Source: Rhodobacteraceae bacterium WD3A24 (GTDB lineage Bacteria > Pseudomonadota > Alphaproteobacteria > Rhodobacterales > Rhodobacteraceae). Taken from it: DNA of 64,000 bases. Below, one piece after another: positions 1-8,434 of the stretch. Each line of letters starts with the position of its first letter. Within the stretch, counting starts at the first letter, position 1. Position numbers and translations under genes: made by a program. Under the pieces are notes generated by a model. The model searched no databases. It saw only the letters and a program-made list of their open reading frames with translations, and was not told the DNA's origin. The stretch lies in the NCBI GenBank assembly GCA_002967695.1, contig PUHN01000004.1:54461-118460 (forward strand). The letters are read 5' to 3'.

Positions 1-2
1 GC

Positions 3-413
3 GCCATCGTGGTGGGCACGCGCAGCTTCGGCAAGGGATCGGTCCAGACGGTGATCCCGCTGCGCGGCGACGGCGCGATGCGGCTGACCACATCGCGCTA
101 TTACACGCCCTCGGGCCGCTCGATCCAGGCGCTGGGCATCTCGCCCGACATCCTTGTCGAGCAGCCCTCCCAAAGGAACGGGGACGGGACAGAGGAGGAG
201 GAGGAGGACAGCCCCCCCAGCCCCTTTGCCCGGTCGGAGGCCGACCTGCGCGGCCGGCTCGACAATGACAGCCTTACCGAGGAGGACCGCCGCCTGCTGG
301 AGGAAGAGCGCCGCCGCGCCGAGGAAATGGCGCGCCTGCGCGAGGAGGACTACCAGCTGGCATATGCGCTCGACATCCTGCGCGGGCTGAGCGAGTTGGG
401 CAGGTTCCGCTGA
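3..413 (+). CDS. ctpA: S41 family C-terminal processing peptidase, 3' part only
   Basis: The last 136 codons of a periplasmic carboxyl-terminal processing protease; the 5' part lies outside the window. The visible part opens with the [12 protein letters not shown] motif, in which the Lys (codon 33-35) is the general base of the Ser-Lys dyad of S41 proteases; the Ser itself should be close to this stretch. A run of Glu and a SPPSP segment follow, then a charged helical tail rich in Glu/Arg ending LSELGRFR. It precedes rppH in the same direction, an arrangement I recall as usual in Rhodobacterales. Role by family: trimming of periplasmic and envelope proteins. The family call is secure; the ctpA symbol is by family. 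Confidence 0.88.
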   Translation, partial: AIVVGTRSFGKGSVQTVIPLRGDGAMRLTTSRYYTPSGRSIQALGISPDILVEQPSQRNGDGTEEEEEDSPPSPFARSEADLRGRLDNDSLTEEDRRLLEEERRRAEEMARLREEDYQLAYALDILRGLSELGRFR

Positions 414-419
414 TCGGTC

Positions 420-447
420 GCCCCGCGCGGCTCCGGCCGCGCGGGGC
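420..447 (+). terminator. GC-rich stem-loop after ctpA
   Basis: A perfect 11-bp inverted repeat (GCCCCGCGCGG and its complement) with a six-base loop begins six bases after the ctpA stop codon. There is no clean T-run behind it, only a T-rich stretch, so it may be a weak terminator or an RNA-stabilising hairpin ahead of rppH. Confidence 0.5.
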
Positions 448-489
448 ACGCCTCTTGTGCTGTTTCCTCAAGGTCAACACGGGCAATCC

Positions 490-975
490 ATGTCAACCGA
501 GGCGTCGAGCGACCTTCCCTATCGGCCCTGTGTGGGCGTGATGCTCATCAACGCGGAAGGGCGGATATTTGCCGGCCAGCGCATCGACACGCCCGCGCCG
601 GCCTGGCAGATGCCCCAAGGCGGGGTCGATAACGGGGAAGAACCGCGCGCTGCGGCGTTGCGCGAGTTGGAGGAGGAGACCGGCGTCACCCCCGATCTGG
701 TCGAGGAGGTCGCCGAGACCCCCGGCTGGCTGACCTATGACCTGCCCGAAGAGCTTCAGGGACGGATCTGGGGCGGGAAGTATCGCGGCCAGAAGCAGCG
801 CTGGTTCCTGCTGCGCTACACCGGCCGCGACGATCAGATCACGCTGGAGACCGATCATCCCGAATTCTCGGCATGGCGCTGGGTGGGCGCTGACGAGTTG
901 ATCGCCGCCATCGTGCCCTTCAAGCGCGCGATCTACGAGAAGGTCGTCGAAATCTTTCGTCCCTATCTCGCCTGA
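490..975 (+). CDS. rppH: RNA pyrophosphohydrolase RppH (Nudix)
   Basis: A 161-residue Nudix hydrolase. The Nudix box is complete at residues about 44-66: GG, five residues, E, then the REL-EEETGV core that binds Mg2+. It is followed by [15 protein letters not shown], typical of the RppH/NudH (diadenosine polyphosphate and mRNA 5'-pyrophosphate) subgroup. It removes pyrophosphate from 5'-triphosphorylated RNA and so starts mRNA decay. I chose the ATG at 490 rather than an in-frame start at 457, because it gives the usual family length and an N-terminus ([11 protein letters not shown]) that lines up with RppH. It is convergent with, and 11 bases from, the next gene. Confidence 0.9.
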   Translation: MSTEASSDLPYRPCVGVMLINAEGRIFAGQRIDTPAPAWQMPQGGVDNGEEPRAAALRELEEETGVTPDLVEEVAETPGWLTYDLPEELQGRIWGGKYRGQKQRWFLLRYTGRDDQITLETDHPEFSAWRWVGADELIAAIVPFKRAIYEKVVEIFRPYLA

Positions 976-986
976 GCCGCGGGGCG

Positions 987-2336
987 CTACTGCCGCCGAA
1001 GTCGCTCCAGCATGTTGAGCGAGACATAGCCGTCGGCAGGCAGGCCCTGGGCCGTCTGCCAGCTGCGCACCGCGGCCACCGTCGCCGGCCCCACGCGCCC
1101 GTCTATGCCGCCCGTATCGTGGCCGCGCGCGACAAGAAGTCGCTGCAGTTCCTCGCGCTCGGAGCGGGTCAACGGCCGATCATCCCGCGGCCAGTCGCCC
1201 GCGAAGGCCCTGCCTCCGCGCAGCCGGTCGGCGAGATGGCCCACCGCGATCACGTATGAATCAGAGCTGTTGTAGCGCTTGATAACGCCGAAATTCTCGA
1301 AGGCCAGCAAGGCCGGCCCCCGCGCGCCGGCGGGAAACATCAGCCTGGCCAGCCCGCTGTCGGGCAGGTCGACGCCGCGCACGGGGTCCACCCCCATCGC
1401 GCGCCAGGCTTCCAGGGCGCGCCGGCTGCCCGCCTGACGCAGATCGAAACCGCCGGGCAGGCGCACCTCGACCGCCCAGGGCTGGTTCTCGGTCCAGCCG
1501 TGGCGGGACAGATAGGCGGCCGTGGAGGCCAGCGAATCCGTGGGGTCGTCCGACCAGATGTCGCGCCGGCCGTCGCCGTCGAAATCGACCGCATAGGCGA
1601 GGTAGCTGGTCGGAATGAACTGGGTGTGGCCCATCGCCCCGGCCCAGGAGCCCAGCATGTGCGCGGCGTCCACGTCGCCGGCCTCGATGATCTGCAGCGC
1701 CCCGATCAACTGGTTCTCGAAAAAGCGCGCGCGGCGGCCGTCATGGGCGAGTGTGGCGAGCGCGTCGATGATCGGCGTGTCGCCGCGCAGGTTGCCGTAG
1801 GCGCTTTCCAGCCCCCAGATGGCGACGACCACCTCGCGGTCCACGCCGTAATGCGCCTCGATCCGGTCGAGCAGTTGCGCATGCTCGCGCAGGGCGCGTC
1901 GTCCGTCGGCGATGCGTGCCTCCGACACGGTGATGTCCAGATATTCCCAGATGGGACGGACGAATTCGGCCTGCGCGCCATCGCGGCGGATGACGTCGTC
2001 GCGGCGTGTGACATCGGCAAAGGCCCGGTCGAAGGTCGCGGGCGAGATCCCCTCGGCCAGGGCCCGGCCGCGGAAACCGGCGATCCAGCGGTCGAAATCG
2101 GCGTTGCCGGTCATCGCGGGCCTCTCCTCGATCAGCGCGGCGGGGCGTGCCGGCGGCCGCGGGGAGCTTTCGATGCGGGGCACGGCCGGGGCGCGGGCGC
2201 TGGTCTGCACCATGTGCGCCGCCCGGTCATCGGGGCGCGCCTGGGGGAAGGGGGACCGTTCCATCGACCCGCTCGCCGGAATCGCGCCTGACAGGAACGC
2301 GAACCCGACGCCGAGCCCCAAGGCCATACGTCGCAT
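987..2336 (-). CDS. Lytic murein transglycosylase, MltB type, with peptidoglycan-binding domain
   Basis: A 449-residue periplasmic enzyme predicted to cleave the glycan backbone of peptidoglycan, forming 1,6-anhydromuramic acid. It has an N-terminal signal peptide (MRRMALGLG...), a proline-rich linker, the MltB-type catalytic domain with the Glu of WGLESAYG near residue 177, then AMGHTQFIPTSY, and a C-terminal PG_binding_1 domain (about 390-445, with GGIDGRVGPAT). The ATG at 2336 has an AGG-containing ribosome site. A TTG 18 bases upstream would also keep the frame but is less attractive. It is monocistronic and convergent with rppH. Confidence 0.88.
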   Translation of the reverse strand: MRRMALGLGVGFAFLSGAIPASGSMERSPFPQARPDDRAAHMVQTSARAPAVPRIESSPRPPARPAALIEERPAMTGNADFDRWIAGFRGRALAEGISPATFDRAFADVTRRDDVIRRDGAQAEFVRPIWEYLDITVSEARIADGRRALREHAQLLDRIEAHYGVDREVVVAIWGLESAYGNLRGDTPIIDALATLAHDGRRARFFENQLIGALQIIEAGDVDAAHMLGSWAGAMGHTQFIPTSYLAYAVDFDGDGRRDIWSDDPTDSLASTAAYLSRHGWTENQPWAVEVRLPGGFDLRQAGSRRALEAWRAMGVDPVRGVDLPDSGLARLMFPAGARGPALLAFENFGVIKRYNSSDSYVIAVGHLADRLRGGRAFAGDWPRDDRPLTRSEREELQRLLVARGHDTGGIDGRVGPATVAAVRSWQTAQGLPADGYVSLNMLERLRRQ

Positions 2337-2442
2337 GAAGCACCTGCTCGCCAATGATTATCGTTGCGTTCAATATAGCGCCAAGACGCCCCGCCGGGAA
2401 GCGGGGACTTGAGGCGTCGGCGGCGCCCCGCCGGCGGCGGTG

Positions 2443-4704
2443 TTACGTGTTGCGCCGGCGTTTGACCTTGTGGGCGCGGGCCTTCTCGGCCGCCTTGGCG
2501 CGGGCGGGCTTGCGCGGCTTGGCGCGGCGTTTTCCCGCCGGGGAGGCCGGGCGCGGCGGCTCCTGGCCGTCGATCTCGATCAGCTCCAGCGTCAGCCCCC
2601 CGGTGACCGGCACCGCCTCGGCCAGCTTGACGCGCACCGGCTGGCCAATGCCGATGGTCAGCCCGGACTGATCGCCCATCAGCGTCTGCGCGTCGGGGTC
2701 GAAATGGAAGTATTCGCGCCCCAACGCGCGCACCGGTATCAGCCCGTCGGCGCCGGTCTCGTCGAGCCGCACGAACACGCCAAAGCGGGTCACGCCCGAG
2801 ACATGCCCCTCGAACTCGGCGCCGACGCGGTCGGACAGATAGGCGGCGAGATAGCGGTCATTGGTGTCGCGCTCGGCCGCCATCGAGCGGCGTTCGGTCT
2901 CCGAGATGTGCTCGGCGATCCGGTCGAGGCGCTCGATCTCGTCATGGCTCAGCCCGTCATCGCCCCAGCCATGCCCCGAGATCAACGCGCGATGCACGAT
3001 CAGGTCGGCATAGCGACGGATGGGCGAGGTGAAATGCGCGTAGTTCTTCAGCGCCAGCCCGAAATGGCCGAAATTGCGCGGATCGTAATAGGCCTGCGTC
3101 ATCGACCGAAGGGTGGACATGTTGATGAGCTCGTCGAACTCGGTTCCCTCGGCCTGCGCGAGCAGGTTGTTGAGATGCCGGGTCTGGAGCACCTGCCCCT
3201 TGGCCAGTGAGAAGCCCGAGGCCTGCGCGACCTCACGCAGCGCGTCGAGCTTGTCGGGATTGGGCTCTTCATGGACGCGGTAGAGCAGCGGCCGACGCAG
3301 CCGGCCCAGCTCCTCGGCGGCCGAGACGTTGGCCAGCACCATGAATTCCTCGATCAGCCGGTGGGCATCGAGCCGTTCCTTGAAGGCCACCGATTTCACG
3401 CGGCCGTCGTCGCCCAGCACGATCTCGCGCTCGGGCAGGTCGATGTCGAGCGGCTGGCGTTTGCGCCGCGCGGCGAAGGCGGCGCGAAAGGCCGTGAAGA
3501 GCGGCGCGATCACCTCGTCGGCCAGTGGCGCGGCGCGCTCCGTCGGTGTGCCGTCATCGACTGACTGCGCGTCCTGATAGGTCAGGGAGGCGTCCGAGCG
3601 GATCATCGCGCGGGTGAAGCGGTGGCCGATCTTCTCGCCGAAGCTGTCGAGCTTCATGCGCACCGCGATCACGGCGCGGTCCACGTTCTCGTGCAGGCTG
3701 CACAGATCGCCCGAAAGGGTGTCGGGCAGCATCGGCACCACCCTGTCGGGAAAATAGGTCGAGTTGCCGCGCCGGTAGGCCTCGCGGTCGAGCGCCGTGC
3801 CCGGCCGGACGTAATGGGCCACGTCGGCGATGGCGACCCAGACGATATGGCCGCCGTCGTTCTTGGGGTCCTCGTCGGGATGGGCGTGGATGGCGTCGTC
3901 GCGGTCGCGGGCGTCCCATGGGTCGATGGTCACGAAGGGCAGGTGGCGAAGATCCTCGCGATCGTCCGGCTCGGCGGGTGCCATCGCGTCGGCCTCGGCG
4001 ATCACGTTGTCGGGGAAATCGTCGGGAATCCCGTATTGGTGAATGGCGATGAGCGAGACGGCGCGCGGCGCGGACGGGTCGCCCAGAACATCGGTCACCC
4101 GCGCGCGCGGCGCGCCCATGCGCCCTTTCGGGCCGGCGCTCTCGGCCTCGACGAGTTCGCCGTCGCTCGCGCCGTGGGTCGCGCCCGCCTCGACGCGCCA
4201 TTCGCGGTCGGCACCCTTGTCGACAGGCACGATGCGCCCGCCCTCGGCCTCCTTGCGGAATACGCCGAGGATGCGCCGCGGATTCGTGCCGATCTTGCGG
4301 ATCAGCCGGGCCTCGTAGCGGTGGTCGTCCTCGTCCACCTCGATCAGCTTGGCCAGAATCCGGTCTCCCGCGCCGAGGGCCGGGTCGCTGTCGCGCAGAT
4401 TGACCAGCACGCGCGGCTCGGCCCCGCTGCCCGACCACTCCATCGGGCGGGCGAAGATGTCGCCCTGCCGATCGGGGGGCTGCACCTGCAGGACGGTGAC
4501 CGGCGGCAGCGCCTCGGGGTCGCGATAGGTCTTGCGGCGCCGCTCGATATGGCCCTCTTCCTCGAGTTCCTTGAGCATCCGCTTCAAGTCGATCCGCGCC
4601 GCGCCCTTGATCCCGAAGGCACGCGCGATGTCGCGCTTGCCGGTCTTGCCCGGATTCTCGGAAATCCAGGCGCGCAATTCGTCTTTGGTGGGTATCCGTG
4701 TCAT
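2443..4704 (-). CDS. rnr: Ribonuclease R
   Basis: A 753-residue processive 3'-5' exoribonuclease that degrades structured RNA. It has an N-terminal winged-helix region (residues 1-60), cold-shock-type OB domains, the RNB catalytic domain starting near 258 (DPWDARDRDDAIHA carries the metal-binding Asp residues), an S1 domain near 640-710 (GHVSGVTRFGVFVRL), and a Lys/Arg-rich tail. The ATG at 4704 was preferred over an in-frame upstream start at 4770 because MTRIPTKDEL matches the family N-terminus. It follows a terminator-like hairpin (4745-4765) that separates it from the upstream operon. Confidence 0.93.
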   Translation of the reverse strand: MTRIPTKDELRAWISENPGKTGKRDIARAFGIKGAARIDLKRMLKELEEEGHIERRRKTYRDPEALPPVTVLQVQPPDRQGDIFARPMEWSGSGAEPRVLVNLRDSDPALGAGDRILAKLIEVDEDDHRYEARLIRKIGTNPRRILGVFRKEAEGGRIVPVDKGADREWRVEAGATHGASDGELVEAESAGPKGRMGAPRARVTDVLGDPSAPRAVSLIAIHQYGIPDDFPDNVIAEADAMAPAEPDDREDLRHLPFVTIDPWDARDRDDAIHAHPDEDPKNDGGHIVWVAIADVAHYVRPGTALDREAYRRGNSTYFPDRVVPMLPDTLSGDLCSLHENVDRAVIAVRMKLDSFGEKIGHRFTRAMIRSDASLTYQDAQSVDDGTPTERAAPLADEVIAPLFTAFRAAFAARRKRQPLDIDLPEREIVLGDDGRVKSVAFKERLDAHRLIEEFMVLANVSAAEELGRLRRPLLYRVHEEPNPDKLDALREVAQASGFSLAKGQVLQTRHLNNLLAQAEGTEFDELINMSTLRSMTQAYYDPRNFGHFGLALKNYAHFTSPIRRYADLIVHRALISGHGWGDDGLSHDEIERLDRIAEHISETERRSMAAERDTNDRYLAAYLSDRVGAEFEGHVSGVTRFGVFVRLDETGADGLIPVRALGREYFHFDPDAQTLMGDQSGLTIGIGQPVRVKLAEAVPVTGGLTLELIEIDGQEPPRPASPAGKRRAKPRKPARAKAAEKARAHKVKRRRNT

Positions 4705-4744
4705 CGCCGTCGCCCTATCACGGCCCGCCGGCAGCGTCACCGGC

Positions 4745-4765
4745 AAAACGCCGCGCCGGGCGGCG
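4745..4765 (-). terminator. Intrinsic terminator of the kynureninase-like operon
   Basis: Read on the minus strand this is CGCCGC, a five-base loop, GCGGCG, then TTTT (AAAA at 4745-4748 on the plus strand). It lies 18 bases beyond the stop of the kynureninase-like gene and before the rnr start codon. Confidence 0.65.
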
Positions 4766-4782
4766 GCCAAGGGCGCGCCCGC

Positions 4783-5934
4783 TCAGGCCGAAGGCAGCGC
4801 TTCGAGCAGACGGTCGACCCCGGCGTCGGTCGTGACCGCGCCGGGGGAGAAGCGCAGCAGGTTGTCGCGGGCATCGGCAAAGACGCCGGCGCCGCGCAGC
4901 CGGCCGAGCACCTCGCCGGCGGGCAGGCTGTCGGGCAGGCGCAGCATCACGCTGCCGCCGCGCAGATCGGGGTCGCGCGGGCTGACGAGGTGGTGGCCCA
5001 GCGCCTCGGCGCCTTCGATGATGCGCGCGCAGAGGCGGCGGTTGTGCGCGCGCATCGCGGCGTGATCCTGGGCGGCGTGCCATTCCATCGCCGGCAGGCT
5101 AGCAATGGCGGCCAGCGCGGCGGGCGTGCCGTTGTCGAAACGGCGGATATCGGGGGCGAAGGCGAAGGCGTCGAAATCCCACGAGAAGGGGTTGTCCTGG
5201 CTGAACCAGCCACGAAACTCGGGGTGGCACTGCGGGATGAGGGCCTCATCGACATGGATGATCCCCGCGCCGGGGGTGCCGCACATCCATTTCAGACTGG
5301 TGGAGACGGTGAAATCCACGCCCGTCCCGGCGACGTCGAAGGGCAGGAGCCCCGCCGCCTGGGTGATGTCGGCGCCGACCAGACTGCCCATCTCGCGGCC
5401 GTGCGCGGCGAGGCGGGCGATGTCGCTGCGGTGCGACGAGGTCGAACTGACCCATGTCAGCAGCGCGACGCCGACATCGTCGCCCCATTGGGCGATGATG
5501 TCGTCATCCTCGACCCAGTCGGCCCCGGCGCGCAGCGGCACGGTGTCGAGCGTGAAACCCAGCCGGGGCGCGAGGCCCGTCAGCAGGAAGTGCAACGAGG
5601 GGAAGCAGTCCCCGGCCACGAGCACCCGCCGGCCCCGCAGCCTTTCCCGCGGCAGCGCGCCCATGATGGAATAGACGCCGGCGGTGACGTTCTCGCAGGT
5701 GGTCACCGAGCCCTCCCGGGCACCGATGAGCGTGCGCCAGCGGTCGATGAAGGCCGCGCGACGGCCCAGAAGATGGCCCCATTGCGCGTCGTCGCAAGTG
5801 CCCCAGACCCCGGCGAACTCGGCCGTGGCGCCGGCGAGATCTGCAGCCTTGCCGGGATACTGGCCGATGGAGTGGTACAGGAAATAGCCCGTGCAATCCG
5901 CCGGCGTGGTATCGGGTGCGGGGGCTTCGCTCAT
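4783..5934 (-). CDS. Kynureninase-like PLP enzyme (aminotransferase class V fold)
   Basis: A 383-residue fold-type I PLP enzyme. The PLP Lys is in VSTSLKWMCGTPGAG (K215), preceded by the ADITQAAG segment that carries the PLP-binding Asp (D189), and HPEFRGWFSQDNPFSW resembles kynureninase-type substrate loops. The substrate is not recognisable: kynureninase, cysteine desulfurase-like and other class V activities are all possible. The ATG at 5934 has a good AGGAG site; an in-frame start at 5970 lacks one. It is the last gene of an operon with a GntR regulator, an amino-acid-type binding protein and a permease, so it probably acts on the imported compound. Confidence 0.75.
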   Translation of the reverse strand: MSEAPAPDTTPADCTGYFLYHSIGQYPGKAADLAGATAEFAGVWGTCDDAQWGHLLGRRAAFIDRWRTLIGAREGSVTTCENVTAGVYSIMGALPRERLRGRRVLVAGDCFPSLHFLLTGLAPRLGFTLDTVPLRAGADWVEDDDIIAQWGDDVGVALLTWVSSTSSHRSDIARLAAHGREMGSLVGADITQAAGLLPFDVAGTGVDFTVSTSLKWMCGTPGAGIIHVDEALIPQCHPEFRGWFSQDNPFSWDFDAFAFAPDIRRFDNGTPAALAAIASLPAMEWHAAQDHAAMRAHNRRLCARIIEGAEALGHHLVSPRDPDLRGGSVMLRLPDSLPAGEVLGRLRGAGVFADARDNLLRFSPGAVTTDAGVDRLLEALPSA

Positions 5935-6030
5935 CGTGGGGCTCCTGTCGTTGTGGCTGCCGCGCGACACGAAAGCGGCACGGGGGGCTTGAATGGTCGG
6001 CCGACGCGGTGTCGTCGCGCATGGCGTGGC

Positions 6031-6696
6031 TCAGGCATGGCGATAACGTGCTTCGAGATACGAGACCAGCCGGACCGCGGGCAGCAGGACGATCAGATAC
6101 ATCACCGCCGCCGCGATCAGCGGCGTCGGGTTGGCTGTCAGCGCCTGCGCGTCGGTGGCCTGCTTGAGCAGGTCGGGCATTGCCACCACCGAGGCCAGCG
6201 AGGTGTCCTTGGCGATGGCCACCGAATTGGAGGTATGCGGCGGGATCGCGATGCGGAAGGCCTGCGGCAGGATCACCTTCCAGATGATCACCCGAAACGG
6301 CAGGCCCAGCGCCTCGGCCGCCTCGATCTGGCCCTTGGGGATGGCCTGGATGCCGGCGCGGAACACTTCGGCCGTGAAGGACGAGAACACGAGCGAGAGC
6401 GCCAGCACGGCCGAGACGAACGGGCCGAAGCGGATGCCCATGAAGGGCAGGGCGTAGTAGACCAGCACCAGCAGCACCAGGATCGGGATGGCGCGGAAGA
6501 CGTCGATATAGGCGATGGCAAGCCAGCGGAACGGCTTGGGCGCGTAGAGCCGCACCAGGCAGATCAGAACGCCCGCCGCCGCCCCGAATGTCAGGATCGA
6601 GACCGCCAGCGCGATCGTGTTGCCGATGCCGCGGATCAGCATCGGATAGATGCGAAGCAGCACCTCGAGATTGAGGAATGTGTCGACGAAACTCAT
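6031..6696 (-). CDS. Polar amino acid ABC transporter permease (HisM/GlnP type)
   Basis: A 221-residue inner-membrane permease with about five hydrophobic segments. The EAA-like cytoplasmic loop (EAAEALGLPFRVIIWKVILPQAFR) is followed by PPHTSNSVAIAKDTSLAS, which is diagnostic of the polar amino acid family. A GGAGG ribosome site precedes the ATG. The cognate binding protein is upstream, but no ATP-binding gene of this family lies in the cluster, so the ATPase must be shared or encoded elsewhere. A strong stem-loop (6764-6787) separates this gene from the binding protein. Confidence 0.88.
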   Translation of the reverse strand: MSFVDTFLNLEVLLRIYPMLIRGIGNTIALAVSILTFGAAAGVLICLVRLYAPKPFRWLAIAYIDVFRAIPILVLLVLVYYALPFMGIRFGPFVSAVLALSLVFSSFTAEVFRAGIQAIPKGQIEAAEALGLPFRVIIWKVILPQAFRIAIPPHTSNSVAIAKDTSLASVVAMPDLLKQATDAQALTANPTPLIAAAVMYLIVLLPAVRLVSYLEARYRHA

Positions 6697-6763
6697 CGAG
6701 CGCGTGCCTCCGGGAAATGCCGTGTCGGGGATTGGGCCGGTGCGCGCCGGCGGGGAAAGTGCG

Positions 6764-6787
6764 GGGGGCGGCCAGTGCGCCGCCCCC
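6764..6787 (-). promoter_or_regulatory. Stem-loop between binding-protein and permease genes
   Basis: GGGGGCGGC and its exact complement enclose a six-base loop, 20 bases after the stop of the binding-protein gene. It has no T-run. In importers such hairpins usually protect the upstream binding-protein mRNA and lower permease expression; that role here is inferred. Confidence 0.55.
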
Positions 6788-6807
6788 GTTCAGTCGCGCG
6801 GGCCGTG

Positions 6808-7602
6808 TCAGTCGCCGCCGCCGCTTTCGGGGACGGGCAGCACGTTGATGGCCGCCGAGTCGGGTCCGGGCGCTTCGCCCAGCCAGCGCTCGTAGATCTC
6901 GGCCATGGTCCCGTCCTGCTTCATCTCGGTAATCGCGGCGTTGATCGGCTCGAGAAGGTCGGAGCCCTGCGGCAGCATCATGCCGTACTGGTCGCCGGTG
7001 ACGATGCGCTCGGCGATCTGAAGGTCGGGCATCTGCTGGGCGGCGAACTGGAAGCCGGTGATGTCGCCAACCGCGCCGGCGATGCGCCCCGCGCGCACGT
7101 CCAGCAGAAGGTTCTGCTGCGAGGGGTAGCTGCGGTAGTCCGAGAAGCCGTATTCCTCCATGTTCTCGTTGATCCATGCCTCGCCGGTCGAGGAGGCGAT
7201 GGCGCCCACTGGCTGGCCGTCCATTTCGTCAAGGCCGGTCACGCCGCCCTCGATGCTGACCAGCGACAGGTCCGCGTCGTAGTAGCCCTGCGTGAAGGCC
7301 TGGTTCTGCAGGCGGTCCTCGGTGATGGTGATGGTCGAGATCGCCACGTCGATGCGCCCCGAACTGGTCGCCGCGAACAGCGCCTGGAAGCCGAGGTCGG
7401 AGATGTCGAGCTCCATCCCCATGCGGTCGGCGATCTCGCGGATCATGTCGACCTCGAAGCCCTCGAACTCGCTCTGCTCGTTCTTGAACTCCCAGGGCGG
7501 GTTCGACGGGTAGGCGCCCACGGTCAGCGTCTCTTGCGCGGCGGCGGCGCCGCCCATGAGCCCGGCGGCCAGCGCGAGCGGGGCAAGCAGAAGTTTCCTC
7601 AT
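6808..7602 (-). CDS. Amino-acid-type ABC transporter periplasmic binding protein
   Basis: A 264-residue family 3 solute-binding protein. It has an N-terminal signal peptide (MRKLLLAPLALAAGLMGGAAAA) followed by the binding domain: TVGAYPSNPPWEF, GFEVDMIREIADRMG and ISTITITEDR are typical of amino acid binding proteins. It binds the substrate in the periplasm and delivers it to the permease at 6031-6696. Its ATG overlaps the stop codon of the upstream regulator gene (ATGA), so the two are translationally coupled. The ligand cannot be assigned from sequence; an amino acid or an amine-bearing aromatic would fit the neighbouring PLP enzymes. Confidence 0.88.
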   Translation of the reverse strand: MRKLLLAPLALAAGLMGGAAAAQETLTVGAYPSNPPWEFKNEQSEFEGFEVDMIREIADRMGMELDISDLGFQALFAATSSGRIDVAISTITITEDRLQNQAFTQGYYDADLSLVSIEGGVTGLDEMDGQPVGAIASSTGEAWINENMEEYGFSDYRSYPSQQNLLLDVRAGRIAGAVGDITGFQFAAQQMPDLQIAERIVTGDQYGMMLPQGSDLLEPINAAITEMKQDGTMAEIYERWLGEAPGPDSAAINVLPVPESGGGD

Positions 7603-8354
7603 GTCTTTGTCTCCTCACTGTTGGGGTCTTCGGTTTTGGACATCTCACCCACGATCTGCTGGTAGATCCTGAGCGAAATCTCGATGTGTTCGTGCAGGGC
7701 AGCCTGCGCCCTCGCGCGGTCGCGGTCCAGCACGATCCGCATCAGTTCGGTGTGCCGGTCAACCGACAGGGCCGTGCGCAGATAGCTTTCCACCTCTTCG
7801 GAGTGGCGCGCCTCGGCGCCGGGGCCGGCCTTGGTGTGAAACAGCAGCGCCTGATGGTGGCGCTGGAGCTGCTCGGCCGTCTGGGCGTAGAAGCCCCTGA
7901 GCCAGTTCGACCGCGCCGCCGCCAGCAACGCCATGTGAAAGGCGTCGTGCGCCTCCAGCCACGCCTTGCGGTTGGGCAGGGTGTCGTCGCCGCCGATCGG
8001 CTGGGCAACCTGGGTCAGCCGGTAGTGGGCGGCGACGATCTCGCCCTCCCAGTCCAGCCCGCCATTGTCGATCGCGTCCATCAGAAGGCCCGTCTCGACC
8101 GTCAGCCGGGCGCGCTGGAGATCCTCGAACTCGGCCATCGAGACCGGAGCGACGCGCCAGCCGCGGTTGGCGCTGGCCACGACAAGCTGCTTCTCGGCCA
8201 GCCGCGAGAGCGCCTCGCGCAGGGGCGTGGCGCTCACGCCGTAGCGCTTGGACAGCGCGGCCACCCGCAGCGGCGTCCCCGGCAGGTGGGTGCCGTTGAG
8301 GATGTCGCGCCGCAGCAGATCGAAGGCCGTCTCGGTTTTGGCCGAATACTCCAT
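7599..8354 (-). CDS. GntR-family transcriptional regulator, FCD subfamily
   Basis: A 251-residue one-component regulator. The N-terminal winged HTH (residues about 5-70) contains the GntR signature LRVAALSKRYGVSATPLREALSRL. The C-terminal all-helical FCD domain has the His/Asp-type ligand and metal residues (AHDAFHMALLAA, HHQALLFH, DRHTELMRIVLD, ARAALHEH-like end). It is the first gene of the leftward importer operon and divergent from an SDR gene. The 81-base gap holds a 12-bp perfect AT palindrome, probably its operator. It likely derepresses the island when the substrate or a catabolite binds. Confidence 0.88.
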   Translation of the reverse strand: MEYSAKTETAFDLLRRDILNGTHLPGTPLRVAALSKRYGVSATPLREALSRLAEKQLVVASANRGWRVAPVSMAEFEDLQRARLTVETGLLMDAIDNGGLDWEGEIVAAHYRLTQVAQPIGGDDTLPNRKAWLEAHDAFHMALLAAARSNWLRGFYAQTAEQLQRHHQALLFHTKAGPGAEARHSEEVESYLRTALSVDRHTELMRIVLDRDRARAQAALHEHIEISLRIYQQIVGEMSKTEDPNSEETKT

Positions 8355-8366
8355 GCGAGAAACGCT

Positions 8367-8378
8367 ATTATATATAAT
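8367..8378. promoter_or_regulatory. Candidate GntR operator (12-bp AT palindrome)
   Basis: ATTATATATAAT is a perfect palindrome, conspicuous in this GC-rich DNA. It sits 12 bases upstream of the GntR start and in the only gap between the divergent GntR and SDR genes. FCD-type GntR regulators commonly bind short palindromes of this kind; assignment to this regulator is inference. Confidence 0.5.
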
Positions 8379-8434
8379 CCTTGAAATCCACTACAATCAT
8401 GGCAAGACTGCCCGCGAACCGGAGGAGGACAGGG

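Noticed and set aside
3622..7665. A 1347-codon open frame on the plus strand
   Set aside because: It runs opposite rnr and the importer operon, whose products are clearly recognisable. It is a GC-driven shadow with His/Arg/Gly-rich sequence and no domain.
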